From Shimia_B sp038528385 (lineage in GTDB: Bacteria > Pseudomonadota > Alphaproteobacteria > Rhodobacterales > Rhodobacteraceae): a stretch of 64,000 bases of DNA. The stretch covers positions 1-64,000 of the forward strand of contig JBCBET010000001.1 of NCBI GenBank assembly GCA_038528385.1, read 5' to 3'. The translations under genes were made by a program, and so were the position numbers. This document shows, piece by piece, positions 43,701 to 53,785 of the stretch. The stretch's first letter is position 1; every line of letters begins with the position of its first letter. A model generated the notes under the pieces. The model saw only the letters and a list, made by a program, of their open reading frames with translations, was not told the origin of the DNA and searched no databases.

Positions 43701-44162
43701 CGCGTAATCGCCCGGCTCCATCACCGTGGGCGCCTGCGTGAAGCCCATGCGCACGAGGAACTTGCGCAGCGCCTCCTCGTCCACGCGCCCGCCCACGCGG
43801 GCCGAAAACGCCGCCTCGCGCAGGACGCCGCGGGCGGGCACGCGCTGCGTGGCGGCGTTGAGCGTGGTGAGCAGCACGAAGCGCTCCGGCATGCCGGCGA
43901 GGAGTGCTGCGAGCGTCGCCATCCGCGTGGCGGAGATATCGGCATTGGGCGAGACGCGGTCATAGGGCAGGCAGTCCCAGCCCGGAAAGATCACCACCGG
44001 CATGTCGGGGGCAAAGAAGGCCAGCGCCGCGCGCATGGCCTCGAGCCGCTTGTCGTCGCGCGCCACGTGCACGACTGCGCCGCCCTCCGCCTCCCTGAGG
44101 ACGAGGCGGGCGTCGAAGCCCTCGGGCGCGCCGGAGGCCGTGATATGTGCGGGGGCAGCCAT
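40698..44162 (-). CDS. mfd: Transcription-repair coupling factor Mfd
   Basis: It removes stalled RNA polymerase at DNA lesions and recruits UvrA. The 1154-residue protein shows the usual order: UvrB-like N-terminal module (FPGWDCLPYDRVSPNADISATRMATLAALL), RNA polymerase-interaction domain (LAPGDLVVHVDHGVGRFTGLE), then the RecG-like translocase with Walker A GDVGFGKTEVAMRAAF, DEEQ box IIDEEQRFGVTHKE, TATPIPRTLQLSLSG and QIRGRVGRAKTRAYAYL. The C-terminal TRCF domain follows. The C-terminus overlaps the convergent MFS gene by 14 bases. Confidence 0.97.
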   Translation of the reverse strand: MAAPAHITASGAPEGFDARLVLREAEGGAVVHVARDDKRLEAMRAALAFFAPDMPVVIFPGWDCLPYDRVSPNADISATRMATLAALLAGMPERFVLLTTLNAATQRVPARGVLREAAFSARVGGRVDEEALRKFLVRMGFTQAPTVMEPGDYAIRGGIIDIFAPGQGGPVRLDLFGDVLDGARRFDPATQRTTEKLDAVELAPVSEVILDEAAVTRFRQNYRLEFGAAGTDDPLYEAVSAGRKHQGFEHWLPFFHERLETLFDYLPDATVTLDDQVTAARVARWESIADQYDTRREAMTAKGRLDSVYKPAPPANLYLDDEAWQGAVADRRVVQFAPLPQPTGPGAIDAGGRVGRSFAPERQSESLSLFGALSAHIRAKIEDKPVLIASYSDGARERLTGLIEDEGIVEAIPVKDARGVTGPGVYLAVWALEHGFEAPEMVVISEQDVLGDRLIRQTKKKRRAENFLTETQSLAPGDLVVHVDHGVGRFTGLEIVTAAGAAHECILLEYAENSKLYLPVENIELLSRFGHEEGLLDKLGGGAWQAKKARLKERIKEMAERLIRIAAERALRKAPILEPPPGMWDAFSARFPYDETDDQLTAIEATIGDLTAGQPMDRLICGDVGFGKTEVAMRAAFVAAMSGVQVAVIAPTTLLARQHAQSFMERFRGFPLQVRALSRFVGAKEAAKTREGLAKGTVDIVVGTHAVLAKQVRFQNLGLLIIDEEQRFGVTHKERMKQMRSNIHVLTLTATPIPRTLQLSLSGVRDLSIIGTPPVDRLAIRTYVSEFDTVTLREALLREHYRGGQSFFVVPRISDLPEMEDWLKREVPEVTFVTAHGQLAAGELDDRMNAFYDGKYDVLLATTIVESGLDIPTANTMIVHRADMFGLSQLYQIRGRVGRAKTRAYAYLTTKPRMKLTPAAEKRLRVLGSLDSLGAGFTLASQDLDIRGAGNLLGEEQSGQMRDVGYELYQQMLEEAIGKIRSGEAEGLTDDDDGQWAPQINLGVPVLIPEDYVPDLDVRLGLYRRLSSLTTKVELEGFAAEMIDRFGPLPKEVNTLLLVVRIKAMCKRAGIAKLDGGPKGATVQFHNDKFASPEGLVAFIEDQRGLAKVKDNKIIVRRDWKKDADKIKGAFAIARDLAERAGTIKKKKAAPSPA

Positions 44163-44200
44163 GGAGCGCTGTCACCTACGCGGGCGTGCCCCCATGTCAA

Positions 44201-44230
44201 GACGTGTCGGGGCGTGTCGGGGCGTGTCGG
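44201..44230. repeat. 10-bp tandem repeat near the mfd start
   Basis: Three consecutive units of (G)(A/G)CGTGTCGG follow one another, 38 bases upstream of the mfd ATG in the short gap to the small membrane-protein gene. It is a simple tandem; no role is apparent. Confidence 0.75.
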
Positions 44231-44243
44231 GACGGCCCCCGCC

Positions 44244-44765
44244 TCAGAGCGGCCCGAGCTGGAGATTTTGGTACATCCCCACCATGGCGGTGACGAAGAT
44301 CGCCACGATGCCCACCACCTGCGTGCCGAAGCGTTGCCGCGAGAGCGCGCGGTGCAGCGCCTCGCCGTGGTTTGCCCCCCGCTCGATCCGCAAGGCCGTG
44401 GACAGCGCCATGGCACCCACGAGGCTCAGCGGCGCGAAGATCAGGAAAAGCGCCTGCGCGATCTCCACGGCGTAGACGAAGCCCAAAAGCGCGAGCGCGG
44501 TGAGGAAAAAGCAGGCAAAGCCCATGACCCAGAGACCCGAGACCTCCCCGATGAGGAGGAGGCGGCGTACCTTGAGCGCCACGAGCGTCTCGAGATCCTG
44601 CTGCGCCTCGCCGCCCTGGCGCTTGGCGCGCTGGATCATGTCATAGGGCACGCCCAGCACGAAATACGACGCCGAAGACCAGATGACCGCGAGCACCATC
44701 CAATACCAGACGGTGGAGAAGGACCGGAAATCGATCACTTCCATCAGGGTCGTGTAAAAGTCCAA
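44244..44765 (-). CDS. Small membrane protein of unknown function
   Basis: This 173-residue protein has four likely membrane helices (about 18-38, 70-92, 96-118 and 145-165) and a charged cytosolic loop (MIQRAKRQGGEAQQDLETLVALKVRR). It was not recognised beyond that, though MDFYTTLMEVIDFRSFSTVWYWMVLAV seems characteristic of a conserved roseobacter family. It is upstream of mfd on the same strand and 140 bases from the divergent hemB. Confidence 0.8.
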   Translation of the reverse strand: MDFYTTLMEVIDFRSFSTVWYWMVLAVIWSSASYFVLGVPYDMIQRAKRQGGEAQQDLETLVALKVRRLLLIGEVSGLWVMGFACFFLTALALLGFVYAVEIAQALFLIFAPLSLVGAMALSTALRIERGANHGEALHRALSRQRFGTQVVGIVAIFVTAMVGMYQNLQLGPL

Positions 44766-44904
44766 GCTCGCCTCGTCCCGTTATTTTCGCGGGACCCTAT
44801 GCGCAGGCCGCGCCGCGCGAAAGAGGCAAAGGCCGGCGAAGCCTTGAGAACGCGGCGCCCGCGTGTCACTGACACCACGTTACGAATTCGACCTCGCGAG
44901 CGAT

Positions 44905-45912
44905 ATGACCCACGCCCCCTTCCCCCTCGCCCGGCCCCGCCGCCTGCGCCGCACGGCCGCGCTGCGCGCCATGGTCGCCGAGACCGTGCTGACGCCGGCC
45001 GACTTCATCTGGCCGGTCTTCGTGATGGACGGGCAGGATACGGAGGAGCCCGTGGCCTCCATGCCCGGCGTCGTGCGCCGCACGGTGGACCGCGTGGGGG
45101 CGGCGGCGCGGGAGGCCTGGGCGCTCGGCATTCCCGCGATCTGCGTCTTTCCCTACACCGATCCCGCGCTCAAAACCCAAGGCTGCGAGGAGGCCTGGAA
45201 CCCGGAGAACCTGTCGAACCGGGGCACGCGCGCGATCAAGGAGGCCTGCCCGGACATCGCCGTGATGACGGATGTGGCGCTCGACCCCTACAACATCCGC
45301 GGCCATGACGGGATCGTGGAGGACGGGCGCGTCGTCAACGACCGGAGCGTGGAGGCGCTGGTGAAGATGGCGCTGGCGCAGGCGGAGGCGGGGGCGGACA
45401 TCCTCGGCCCCTCCGACATGATGGACGGGCGCGTGGGCGCCCTGCGCGAGGCGCTGGAGGCGGACGGACACGAGGACGTCACGATCCTGAGCTACGCCGC
45501 GAAATACGCCTCTGCCTTCTACGGGCCGTTCCGCGAGGCGGTGGGGGCCGCCGCGAACCTCGAGGCGTCGACGAGCGCCCCCGCCGACAAGAAGACCTAC
45601 CAGATGGATCCCGCCAACGGGGACGAGGCGCTGACCATGATCGCCCGTGACCTCGCCGAGGGGGCCGACATGGTCATGGTCAAGCCCGGGCTCGCCTATC
45701 TCGATATCTGCCACCGGGTGAAGGACGCCTTCGCCGTCCCCACCTTCGCCTACCAGGTATCGGGTGAATACGCGATGATCGAGGCCGCCGCGGGCCATGG
45801 CTGGATCGACGGCGACCGGGCCATGCTCGAGAGCCTCATGGCCTTCAAGCGGGCGGGCTGCGACGGGGTGCTCACCTATTTCGCCCCGCGGGCTGCGCGG
45901 CTCCTCGCCTAA
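44905..45912 (+). CDS. hemB: Delta-aminolevulinic acid dehydratase (porphobilinogen synthase)
   Basis: It condenses two 5-aminolevulinate molecules to porphobilinogen for haem and, if present, bacteriochlorophyll. The 335-residue protein has Schiff-base lysines in SYAAKYASAFYGPFREA and VMVKPGLAYLD. The metal-loop region reads TDVALDPYNIRGHDG, without the cysteine triad of zinc enzymes, so this is the Mg/K-type enzyme. The start at 44905 was selected by family length; the ribosome binding site is weak. Confidence 0.96.
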   Translation: MTHAPFPLARPRRLRRTAALRAMVAETVLTPADFIWPVFVMDGQDTEEPVASMPGVVRRTVDRVGAAAREAWALGIPAICVFPYTDPALKTQGCEEAWNPENLSNRGTRAIKEACPDIAVMTDVALDPYNIRGHDGIVEDGRVVNDRSVEALVKMALAQAEAGADILGPSDMMDGRVGALREALEADGHEDVTILSYAAKYASAFYGPFREAVGAAANLEASTSAPADKKTYQMDPANGDEALTMIARDLAEGADMVMVKPGLAYLDICHRVKDAFAVPTFAYQVSGEYAMIEAAAGHGWIDGDRAMLESLMAFKRAGCDGVLTYFAPRAARLLA

Positions 45913-46002
45913 AGCCACCTCAAAGCGTGACAGCGCGCCGCAATCGGCGTAATGTCGCCGTGAGATCGGGACAACCCGGCTGAGCAGATATCAGGCAGTG
46001 AC

Positions 46003-46560
46003 ATGACCCATACACGACGGACGTTTTCCCTCGGCCTCCTGGCCGGAGCCACGGCCCTTGCCGGATGCGGCAACGGGATCGGCAATGACAACGATCAGCG
46101 CCTGGATGCGCGGGTCGATGGCACGCTGAATTTCATGTACCAGGAATATCCCGGCACCGTGCGGCTGGCGCAGAATGCCAGCGGCCTCCTCGTGATGCCC
46201 CTCGTGACCGAGGCGGGCTTCGGGATCGGCGGCTCCTTCGGGCGCGGCGCACTGCGCGTCAATGACGTCACGGTGGACTACTACTCCGCCGCCTCCGCCT
46301 CCGCCGGGCTCCAGATCGGCGCGCAGCAATTCGCCCACGTGCTCTTTTTCATGACCGAGGAGGCGCTCCTCGATTTCCGCCGCTCGCCCGGCTGGGCCGC
46401 GGGCGCCGACATCGAATACGCGCTCCAGAACGAGGGGCAGAGCATCCGGGCGGAGACGACGACCTCGCTCGCGCCCGTGATCGCCGCCGTTTTCGGGCAG
46501 GCCGGTTTCCGCGTGGGCGCGACGCTCGAGGGCACTAAATACACGCGCATCATTCCTTGA
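46003..46560 (+). CDS. SYLF (YSC84-like) domain lipoprotein
   Basis: This 185-residue exported protein has twin-arginine-like RRTFSL at 5-10, a hydrophobic core, and a lipobox LAGC with lipidation Cys22. The SYLF domain shows NASGLLVMPLVTEAGFGIGGSFGRGALRV, QIGAQQFAHVLFFMTEEALLDFRRSPGW and GADIEYAL. The family binds lipids in eukaryotes; its bacterial role is unknown. It stands alone between hemB and typA. Confidence 0.88.
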   Translation: MTHTRRTFSLGLLAGATALAGCGNGIGNDNDQRLDARVDGTLNFMYQEYPGTVRLAQNASGLLVMPLVTEAGFGIGGSFGRGALRVNDVTVDYYSAASASAGLQIGAQQFAHVLFFMTEEALLDFRRSPGWAAGADIEYALQNEGQSIRAETTTSLAPVIAAVFGQAGFRVGATLEGTKYTRIIP

Positions 46561-46582
46561 ACCGCCCTGGGTGAGGAGGAGG

Positions 46583-46601
46583 CCCCGGATCACGTCCGGG
46601 G
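46583..46601 (+). repeat. CCCCGGA palindromic repeat copy, possible terminator
   Basis: Arms CCCCGGA and TCCGGGG flank TCACG and are followed by TGTTTTCC, 22 bases past the SYLF gene stop. It probably doubles as a transcription terminator. Confidence 0.75.
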
Positions 46602-46725
46602 TGTTTTCCGTGGGAGAGACATGCCCGTGACGCGAGCGGGTCTCTCCGCGCTCCGGCAGACGAGGCCTTCCCTTCTGCCGCGGCGCAGCATAAAGCGCGG
46701 GCGATTTTACTCCGGAGCCCCTTCC

Positions 46726-48546
46726 ATGGACCTGCGCAACATCGCCATCATCGCCCATGTCGACCATGGCAAGACCACGCTCGTGGACGAGCTCCTCAAG
46801 CAATCGGGCGCCTTCCGGGAAAACCAGGCCGTGGCCGAACGGGCCATGGATTCCAATGACCTGGAGCGGGAGCGCGGGATCACGATCCTGGCCAAGGCCA
46901 CGAGCGTGGAATGGCAGGGCACGCGGATCAACATCGTGGACACGCCCGGGCACGCCGATTTCGGCGGCGAGGTGGAGCGGATCCTGTCCATGGTGGACGG
47001 CGTAGTGCTCCTCGTGGACGCCGCCGAAGGGCCCATGCCGCAGACGAAGTTCGTGACGTCGAAGGCGCTGGCGCTGGGGCTGCGCCCCATCGTGGTCCTG
47101 AACAAGGTCGACAAGCCCGATGCCGAACCCGACCGCGCGCTCGACGAGGTCTTCGACCTATTTGTGGGCCTCGGTGCCTCCGACGAGCAGCTCGATTTCC
47201 CGACGCTCTACGCCTCCGGCCGCGCCGGCTGGGCCGACGAGAGCCTCGAGGGGCCGCGGCAGGACCTCTCCGCGCTCTTTGATCTCGTGGTCTCCCACGT
47301 GCCTGCGCCCGCGCAGCAGGCGCAAAAGGACGCGCCCTTCCGCATGCTGGCCACGACGCTGGGCGCCGATCCCTTCATCGGGCGCATCCTGACGGGGCGC
47401 GTGGAAAGCGGGACGCTCGCGCCGGGTGAGACGATCAAGGCGCTCTCGCGCAAGGGCGATCGCATCGAACAGTTCCGCTGCACGAAGATCCTCGCCTTCC
47501 GCGGGCTCGCGCAGCAGCCCATCGAGCGGGCCGAGGCGGGCGACATCGTCACGCTGGCGGGCATGGCGAAGGCCACCGTGGCCGACACGCTCTGCGCCAC
47601 GGAGGTGGACGCGGCGCTGCCCGCGCAGCCCATCGACCCGCCAACGATCTCTGTGACCTTCGGCATCAACGACTCGCCGCTTGCCGGCCGCGACGGCAAG
47701 AAGGTGCAGTCCCGCGTGATCCGCGAGCGGCTCATGAAGGAGGCCGAGCAGAACGTGGCCATCCGCGTGGAGGACACGCCCGGCGGCGAGGCCTTCAACG
47801 TCTCGGGCCGGGGCGAATTGCAGATGGGCGTGCTGATCGAGAACATGCGCCGCGAGGGCTTCGAGCTCTCCATTGCGCGGCCGCAGGTGATCCTGCGCGA
47901 CGTGGACGGCCAGCGCATGGAACCGGTGGAGGAAGTGACGATCGACGTCGATGACGAATATTCCGGCACGGTCATCGAAAAGCTCACCGGCACGCGGAAG
48001 GGCGATCTGGTGGAGATGCGGCCCGCGGGCACCGGCAAGACGCGCATCGTGGCCCATGTCCCGTCCCGGGGGCTCATCGGCTACCACGGCGAGTTCCTCA
48101 CCGACACGCGCGGCACGGGCGTCCTGAACCGCGTCTTTCACAGCTGGGCACCGCATCACGGCTCCATCCCCGGGCGCCGGGCGGGCGTGCTCATCTCCAT
48201 GGAGAGCGGCGTGTCGGTGGCCTATGCAATCTGGAACCTGGAGGATCGCGGCCGCTTCTTCATCGGCGCGCAGGAGGATGTCTACCAGGGCATGATCCTG
48301 GGCGAGCACAGCCGCGAGAACGACCTCGAGGTGAACCCTTTGAAGGGCAAGAAGCTCACCAATATCCGCGCCGCGGGCTCGGACGAGAACGTGCGCCTCA
48401 CGACGCCGGTGAAGATGAGCCTGGAGGAGGCGATCGCCTATATCGACGACGACGAACTGGTCGAGGTGACGCCGAACGCGATCCGGCTCCGCAAACGCTT
48501 CCTCGACCCCCACGAGCGCAAACGCCAGGCCCGCGCCGCCTCTTAG
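46726..48546 (+). CDS. typA: Translational GTPase TypA/BipA
   Basis: This ribosome-associated GTPase is needed for stress and cold growth and 50S assembly. The 606-residue protein has G1 AHVDHGKTTLVD, G2 RGITI, G3 DTPGHADFGGE and G4 NKVDKPDA. Domains III and V follow, with the TypA-specific RIVAHVPSRGLIGYHGEFLTDTRGTGVLNRVF. The start at 46726 matches the family N-terminus MDLRNIAIIAH; the in-frame upstream ATG at 46621 adds 35 non-conserved residues. Confidence 0.97.
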   Translation: MDLRNIAIIAHVDHGKTTLVDELLKQSGAFRENQAVAERAMDSNDLERERGITILAKATSVEWQGTRINIVDTPGHADFGGEVERILSMVDGVVLLVDAAEGPMPQTKFVTSKALALGLRPIVVLNKVDKPDAEPDRALDEVFDLFVGLGASDEQLDFPTLYASGRAGWADESLEGPRQDLSALFDLVVSHVPAPAQQAQKDAPFRMLATTLGADPFIGRILTGRVESGTLAPGETIKALSRKGDRIEQFRCTKILAFRGLAQQPIERAEAGDIVTLAGMAKATVADTLCATEVDAALPAQPIDPPTISVTFGINDSPLAGRDGKKVQSRVIRERLMKEAEQNVAIRVEDTPGGEAFNVSGRGELQMGVLIENMRREGFELSIARPQVILRDVDGQRMEPVEEVTIDVDDEYSGTVIEKLTGTRKGDLVEMRPAGTGKTRIVAHVPSRGLIGYHGEFLTDTRGTGVLNRVFHSWAPHHGSIPGRRAGVLISMESGVSVAYAIWNLEDRGRFFIGAQEDVYQGMILGEHSRENDLEVNPLKGKKLTNIRAAGSDENVRLTTPVKMSLEEAIAYIDDDELVEVTPNAIRLRKRFLDPHERKRQARAAS

Positions 48547-48555
48547 AAAAAGGAG

Positions 48556-48576
48556 CCGCTGCGCGGCGCGGTTTTT
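48556..48576 (+). terminator. Terminator after typA
   Basis: CCGC (48556-48559) pairs with GCGG (48568-48571) around an 8-base GC loop that can itself pair, followed by five T, 10 bases past the stop. Confidence 0.6.
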
Positions 48577-48641
48577 GCTGGTGCCTTGACCTTTGACCGC
48601 TGCGGCCTCACCCCCGCGCGCGGCGTACTAACGCAAGAGGT

Positions 48642-48750
48642 GCCTCCGGCGGAAGTACGCAGCACAAAGAAGCGAGACCCCGTGCGGTACATGCGCAACG
48701 CCGTTTTCTTTGTGCCTTGTACTTCGGGGGTGTTGGGGCTGGCCCCCACT
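48642..48750. repeat. Inverted pair of the CCTCCGGCGGAAGTAC element plus a GGGGCTGGCCCC palindrome
   Basis: The left copy (48642-48674) reads GCCTCCGGCGGAAGTACGCA, then GCACAAAGAA. A second, inverted copy (48701-48726) reads CCGTTTTCTTTGTGCC, then TTGTACTTCG. Together they form a long imperfect inverted repeat between the convergent typA and alaS genes, followed by a GGGGCTGGCCCC palindrome like the array at 36541. Confidence 0.8.
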
Positions 48751-48752
48751 CC

Positions 48753-51416
<2,664 letters not shown>

Positions 51417-51759
51417 GGCGGGCCTCGGAAGAATGCGTCAGAGGCGGACATATCCCCGGCCCCCGGGCCTGTCCACGCGCATCGCGGCTGGCGCCCTGAT
51501 TTCGCGCCGTGGCCGCGCCCTGGAAGGGGCCCGGCGCCGAGGCCGGCATCCCTCACGCCCCGCGCCGGGCGGAAGCAATCCGCGTTACTTCGGGATCTAG
51601 CCTTCCTGGTGGCAGAGGCCCCGGATCACGTCCGGGGCGGGGCGCGCTTCGCAGGCTTCGAAATGAAAGAGGGGCAGCCCTTACGCCGCCCCCTTCTCCA
51701 GTCGTCTTCGCACCGCTCAGCCGCGGCCGCCCTTTTTCGCCGCGGCCGTCAGCCCCGGG
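51417..51759 (-). other. recA-alaS intergenic region with palindromes
   Basis: These 343 bases hold no gene. They contain a perfect copy of the palindromic repeat at 51618-51638 (arms GCCCCGGA/TCCGGGGC around TCACG). A GC hairpin pairs GCCGCGGC (51720-51727) with GCCGCGGC (51739-51746), 13 bases after the recA stop, and may end recA transcription although no T-run follows. The alaS promoter should lie at the left side. Confidence 0.7.
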
Positions 51760-52845
51760 TCAGGCTTCGAGGACGTCGTCCTCGCCATCTTCCTTCGCCG
51801 CGCCCGGGGGCATGTCGAAATCGAGCCCGTGGGAGGCGCGGATCTTGTCCTCGATCTCGTAGGCGACGCGGGCATTGTCGCGCAGGAACTGCTTGGCGTT
51901 TTCGCGGCCCTGTCCGATGCGTTCGTCCCCGTAGGAGAACCAGGAGCCGGATTTTTCCACCACGCCCGCCTTCACGCCGAGGTCGATGAGCTCGCCCATC
52001 TTGGAGATGCCTTCGCCGTACATGATGTCGAATTCCACCTGCTTGAAGGGCGGCGCGACCTTGTTCTTGACGACCTTCACGCGGGTCGTGTTGCCCACCA
52101 CCTCATCGCGGTCCTTGATGGAGCCGATGCGGCGGATATCGAGGCGCACGGAGGAGTAGAACTTGAGCGCGTTGCCGCCCGTCGTCGTCTCCGGGCTGCC
52201 GAACATGACGCCGATCTTCATGCGGATCTGGTTGATGAAGATGACCATGCATTTCGAACGCGCGATGGCGGCGGTGAGCTTGCGCATGGCTTGGGACATG
52301 AGCCGCGCCTGGAGGCCGGGCGCGCTGTCGCCCATGTCGCCCTCGAGCTCCTTTTGCGGCGTCAGCGCTGCGACGGAATCCACCACGACCATGCTCACGG
52401 CGCCGGAGCGGACGAGCGTCTCCGTGATCTCGAGCGCCTGCTCGCCGGTGTCGGGCTGGGAGATGAGGAGTTCGTCGAGGTCCACGCCGAGCTTCTTGGC
52501 GTATTGCGGGTCGAGCGCGTGCTCGGCATCCACGAAGGCGCAGACGCCGCCCTTCTTCTGCTCCTCGGCCACGGCGTGGAGCGTGAGCGTCGTCTTGCCG
52601 GATGATTCCGGCCCGTAGATCTCCACGATGCGGCCCTTCGGGAGCCCGCCGATGCCGAGCGCGATGTCGAGGCCGAGCGAGCCCGTGGACGTCGCCTCGA
52701 TATCGGCCACCGGATTGTCGGCGCCGAGCTTCATGATCGAGCCCTTGCCGAACTGCCGCTCGATCTGCGCGAGCGCGCTGTCGAGGGCCTTCTGGCGGTC
52801 TGAATTTCGTTTCGCGTCCATGCTGAGAAGATCCGCTGTTGCCAT
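51760..52845 (-). CDS. recA: Recombinase RecA
   Basis: It forms filaments on single-stranded DNA for homologous recombination and triggers LexA cleavage. The 361-residue protein has Walker A GPESSGKTTL, the ATP-cap/monomer interface EHALDPQYAKKLGV, Walker B VSMVVVDSVAAL, L1 EGDMGDSAPGLQARLMSQAMRK and L2 FGSPETTTGGNALKFYSSVRLD. It ends in an acidic tail (EDGEDDVLEA). AAGGAG precedes the ATG at 52845; upstream in-frame residues (MPPQRGCVTQGAQS) are rejected. A SOS box lies 53 bases upstream. Confidence 0.98.
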   Translation of the reverse strand: MATADLLSMDAKRNSDRQKALDSALAQIERQFGKGSIMKLGADNPVADIEATSTGSLGLDIALGIGGLPKGRIVEIYGPESSGKTTLTLHAVAEEQKKGGVCAFVDAEHALDPQYAKKLGVDLDELLISQPDTGEQALEITETLVRSGAVSMVVVDSVAALTPQKELEGDMGDSAPGLQARLMSQAMRKLTAAIARSKCMVIFINQIRMKIGVMFGSPETTTGGNALKFYSSVRLDIRRIGSIKDRDEVVGNTTRVKVVKNKVAPPFKQVEFDIMYGEGISKMGELIDLGVKAGVVEKSGSWFSYGDERIGQGRENAKQFLRDNARVAYEIEDKIRASHGLDFDMPPGAAKEDGEDDVLEA

Positions 52846-52897
52846 GCTTTGGGCTCCTTGTGTCACACACCCTCTCTGGGGCGGCAATGACTGCTTC

Positions 52898-52912
52898 GTT
52901 CACCTCTTGTTC
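52898..52912 (-). promoter_or_regulatory. SOS box (LexA site) upstream of recA
   Basis: GTTC-ACCTCTT-GTTC matches the alphaproteobacterial LexA consensus GTTC-N7-GTTC exactly. It lies 53 bases from the recA start and would repress recA until DNA damage. The divergent gene at 53041 starts 129 bases away and might share it. Confidence 0.9.
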
Positions 52913-53040
52913 ACTTTGGTATGCGCTCAAAAGGGGAACATTTCAATCAAATTCTACGTGCTTCACCTTTCGCCAAAACTGGTTAAAGAGGTCTTACCGC
53001 CCGGGAGAGGCCGTGGGATTTTCTGCAAAGGGGGCCGCAA

Positions 53041-53652
53041 ATGCTTGTTTTCTGGCGGGAAAATCTGGTGCTTCTCTCCGTGCCGAAGACAGGCACCTCC
53101 GCGCTGGAGGCGGCGTTGCGGGATCGGGCGGATGTGGTGCTCGACAACCCGCCCGAGGTCAAACATGTCCCGCTTTTTCGCTATAACCGATTCCTGAAGC
53201 CGCTTTTCGGCGTCATCGACGGCACGCGGCGGCTGGAGACGATGGCGCTCGTGCGGGAGCCGGAGGACTGGCTGGGCTCATGGTACCGCTACCGCGCCCG
53301 GCCGGAGCTGGCGGGCCATCCCAACAGCACCGCGGCGCTGTCCTTCGATGCCTTCGTCGAGGGCTATCTGAGCGACCCTCGCCCGGGCTTCGCCCACGTG
53401 GGGAGCCCGCGGAAATTCCTGTCGAACGGCCAGGGGAAGCTCGCGGTGAAGCACCTCTTCCAATACGAACAGATGCCCCGGGCGCTGGCGTTTCTCAGCC
53501 GGCGGCTCGAGGTCGATCTGACCATCGCGCCGCGCAACGTGTCGCCGCGCCGCGACGTGACGCTCGACCCTGCGCTGCGCGACCGCCTCCGGCGGGACTG
53601 CGCCGCGGAATTCGATCTCTGGCGGCGTGCGCGCCGGGACGAGGCACCCTGA
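53041..53652 (+). CDS. Sulfotransferase-like protein
   Basis: This 203-residue protein has an N-terminal SVPKTGTSALEAAL that matches the 5'-phosphosulfate-binding loop of PAPS-dependent sulfotransferases. A likely 3'-phosphate motif is MALVREPEDWLGSWYRYR. It is shorter than typical enzymes (250-300), so it may be a reduced member. The acceptor is unknown and no surface-polysaccharide genes adjoin. It is divergent from recA. Confidence 0.8.
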   Translation: MLVFWRENLVLLSVPKTGTSALEAALRDRADVVLDNPPEVKHVPLFRYNRFLKPLFGVIDGTRRLETMALVREPEDWLGSWYRYRARPELAGHPNSTAALSFDAFVEGYLSDPRPGFAHVGSPRKFLSNGQGKLAVKHLFQYEQMPRALAFLSRRLEVDLTIAPRNVSPRRDVTLDPALRDRLRRDCAAEFDLWRRARRDEAP

Positions 53653-53785
53653 CGTGGGCCTGACGCGCTGTGCCGCCTGACCGGGCGCAGGGCATGGTCG
53701 ACGTCCAGGACGCAATGGTCACACGAGACCCGATGGGTGGGCAGAGCCTGTCAGACGCACCGGCACACCAGGCGCGGTGGGCGCG

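Noticed and set aside
41523..44900. Open frame of over 1000 codons on the plus strand opposite mfd
   Set aside because: Its composition is that of a reverse-complement shadow in high-GC DNA. It lacks any domain, and mfd on the other strand has every expected motif.
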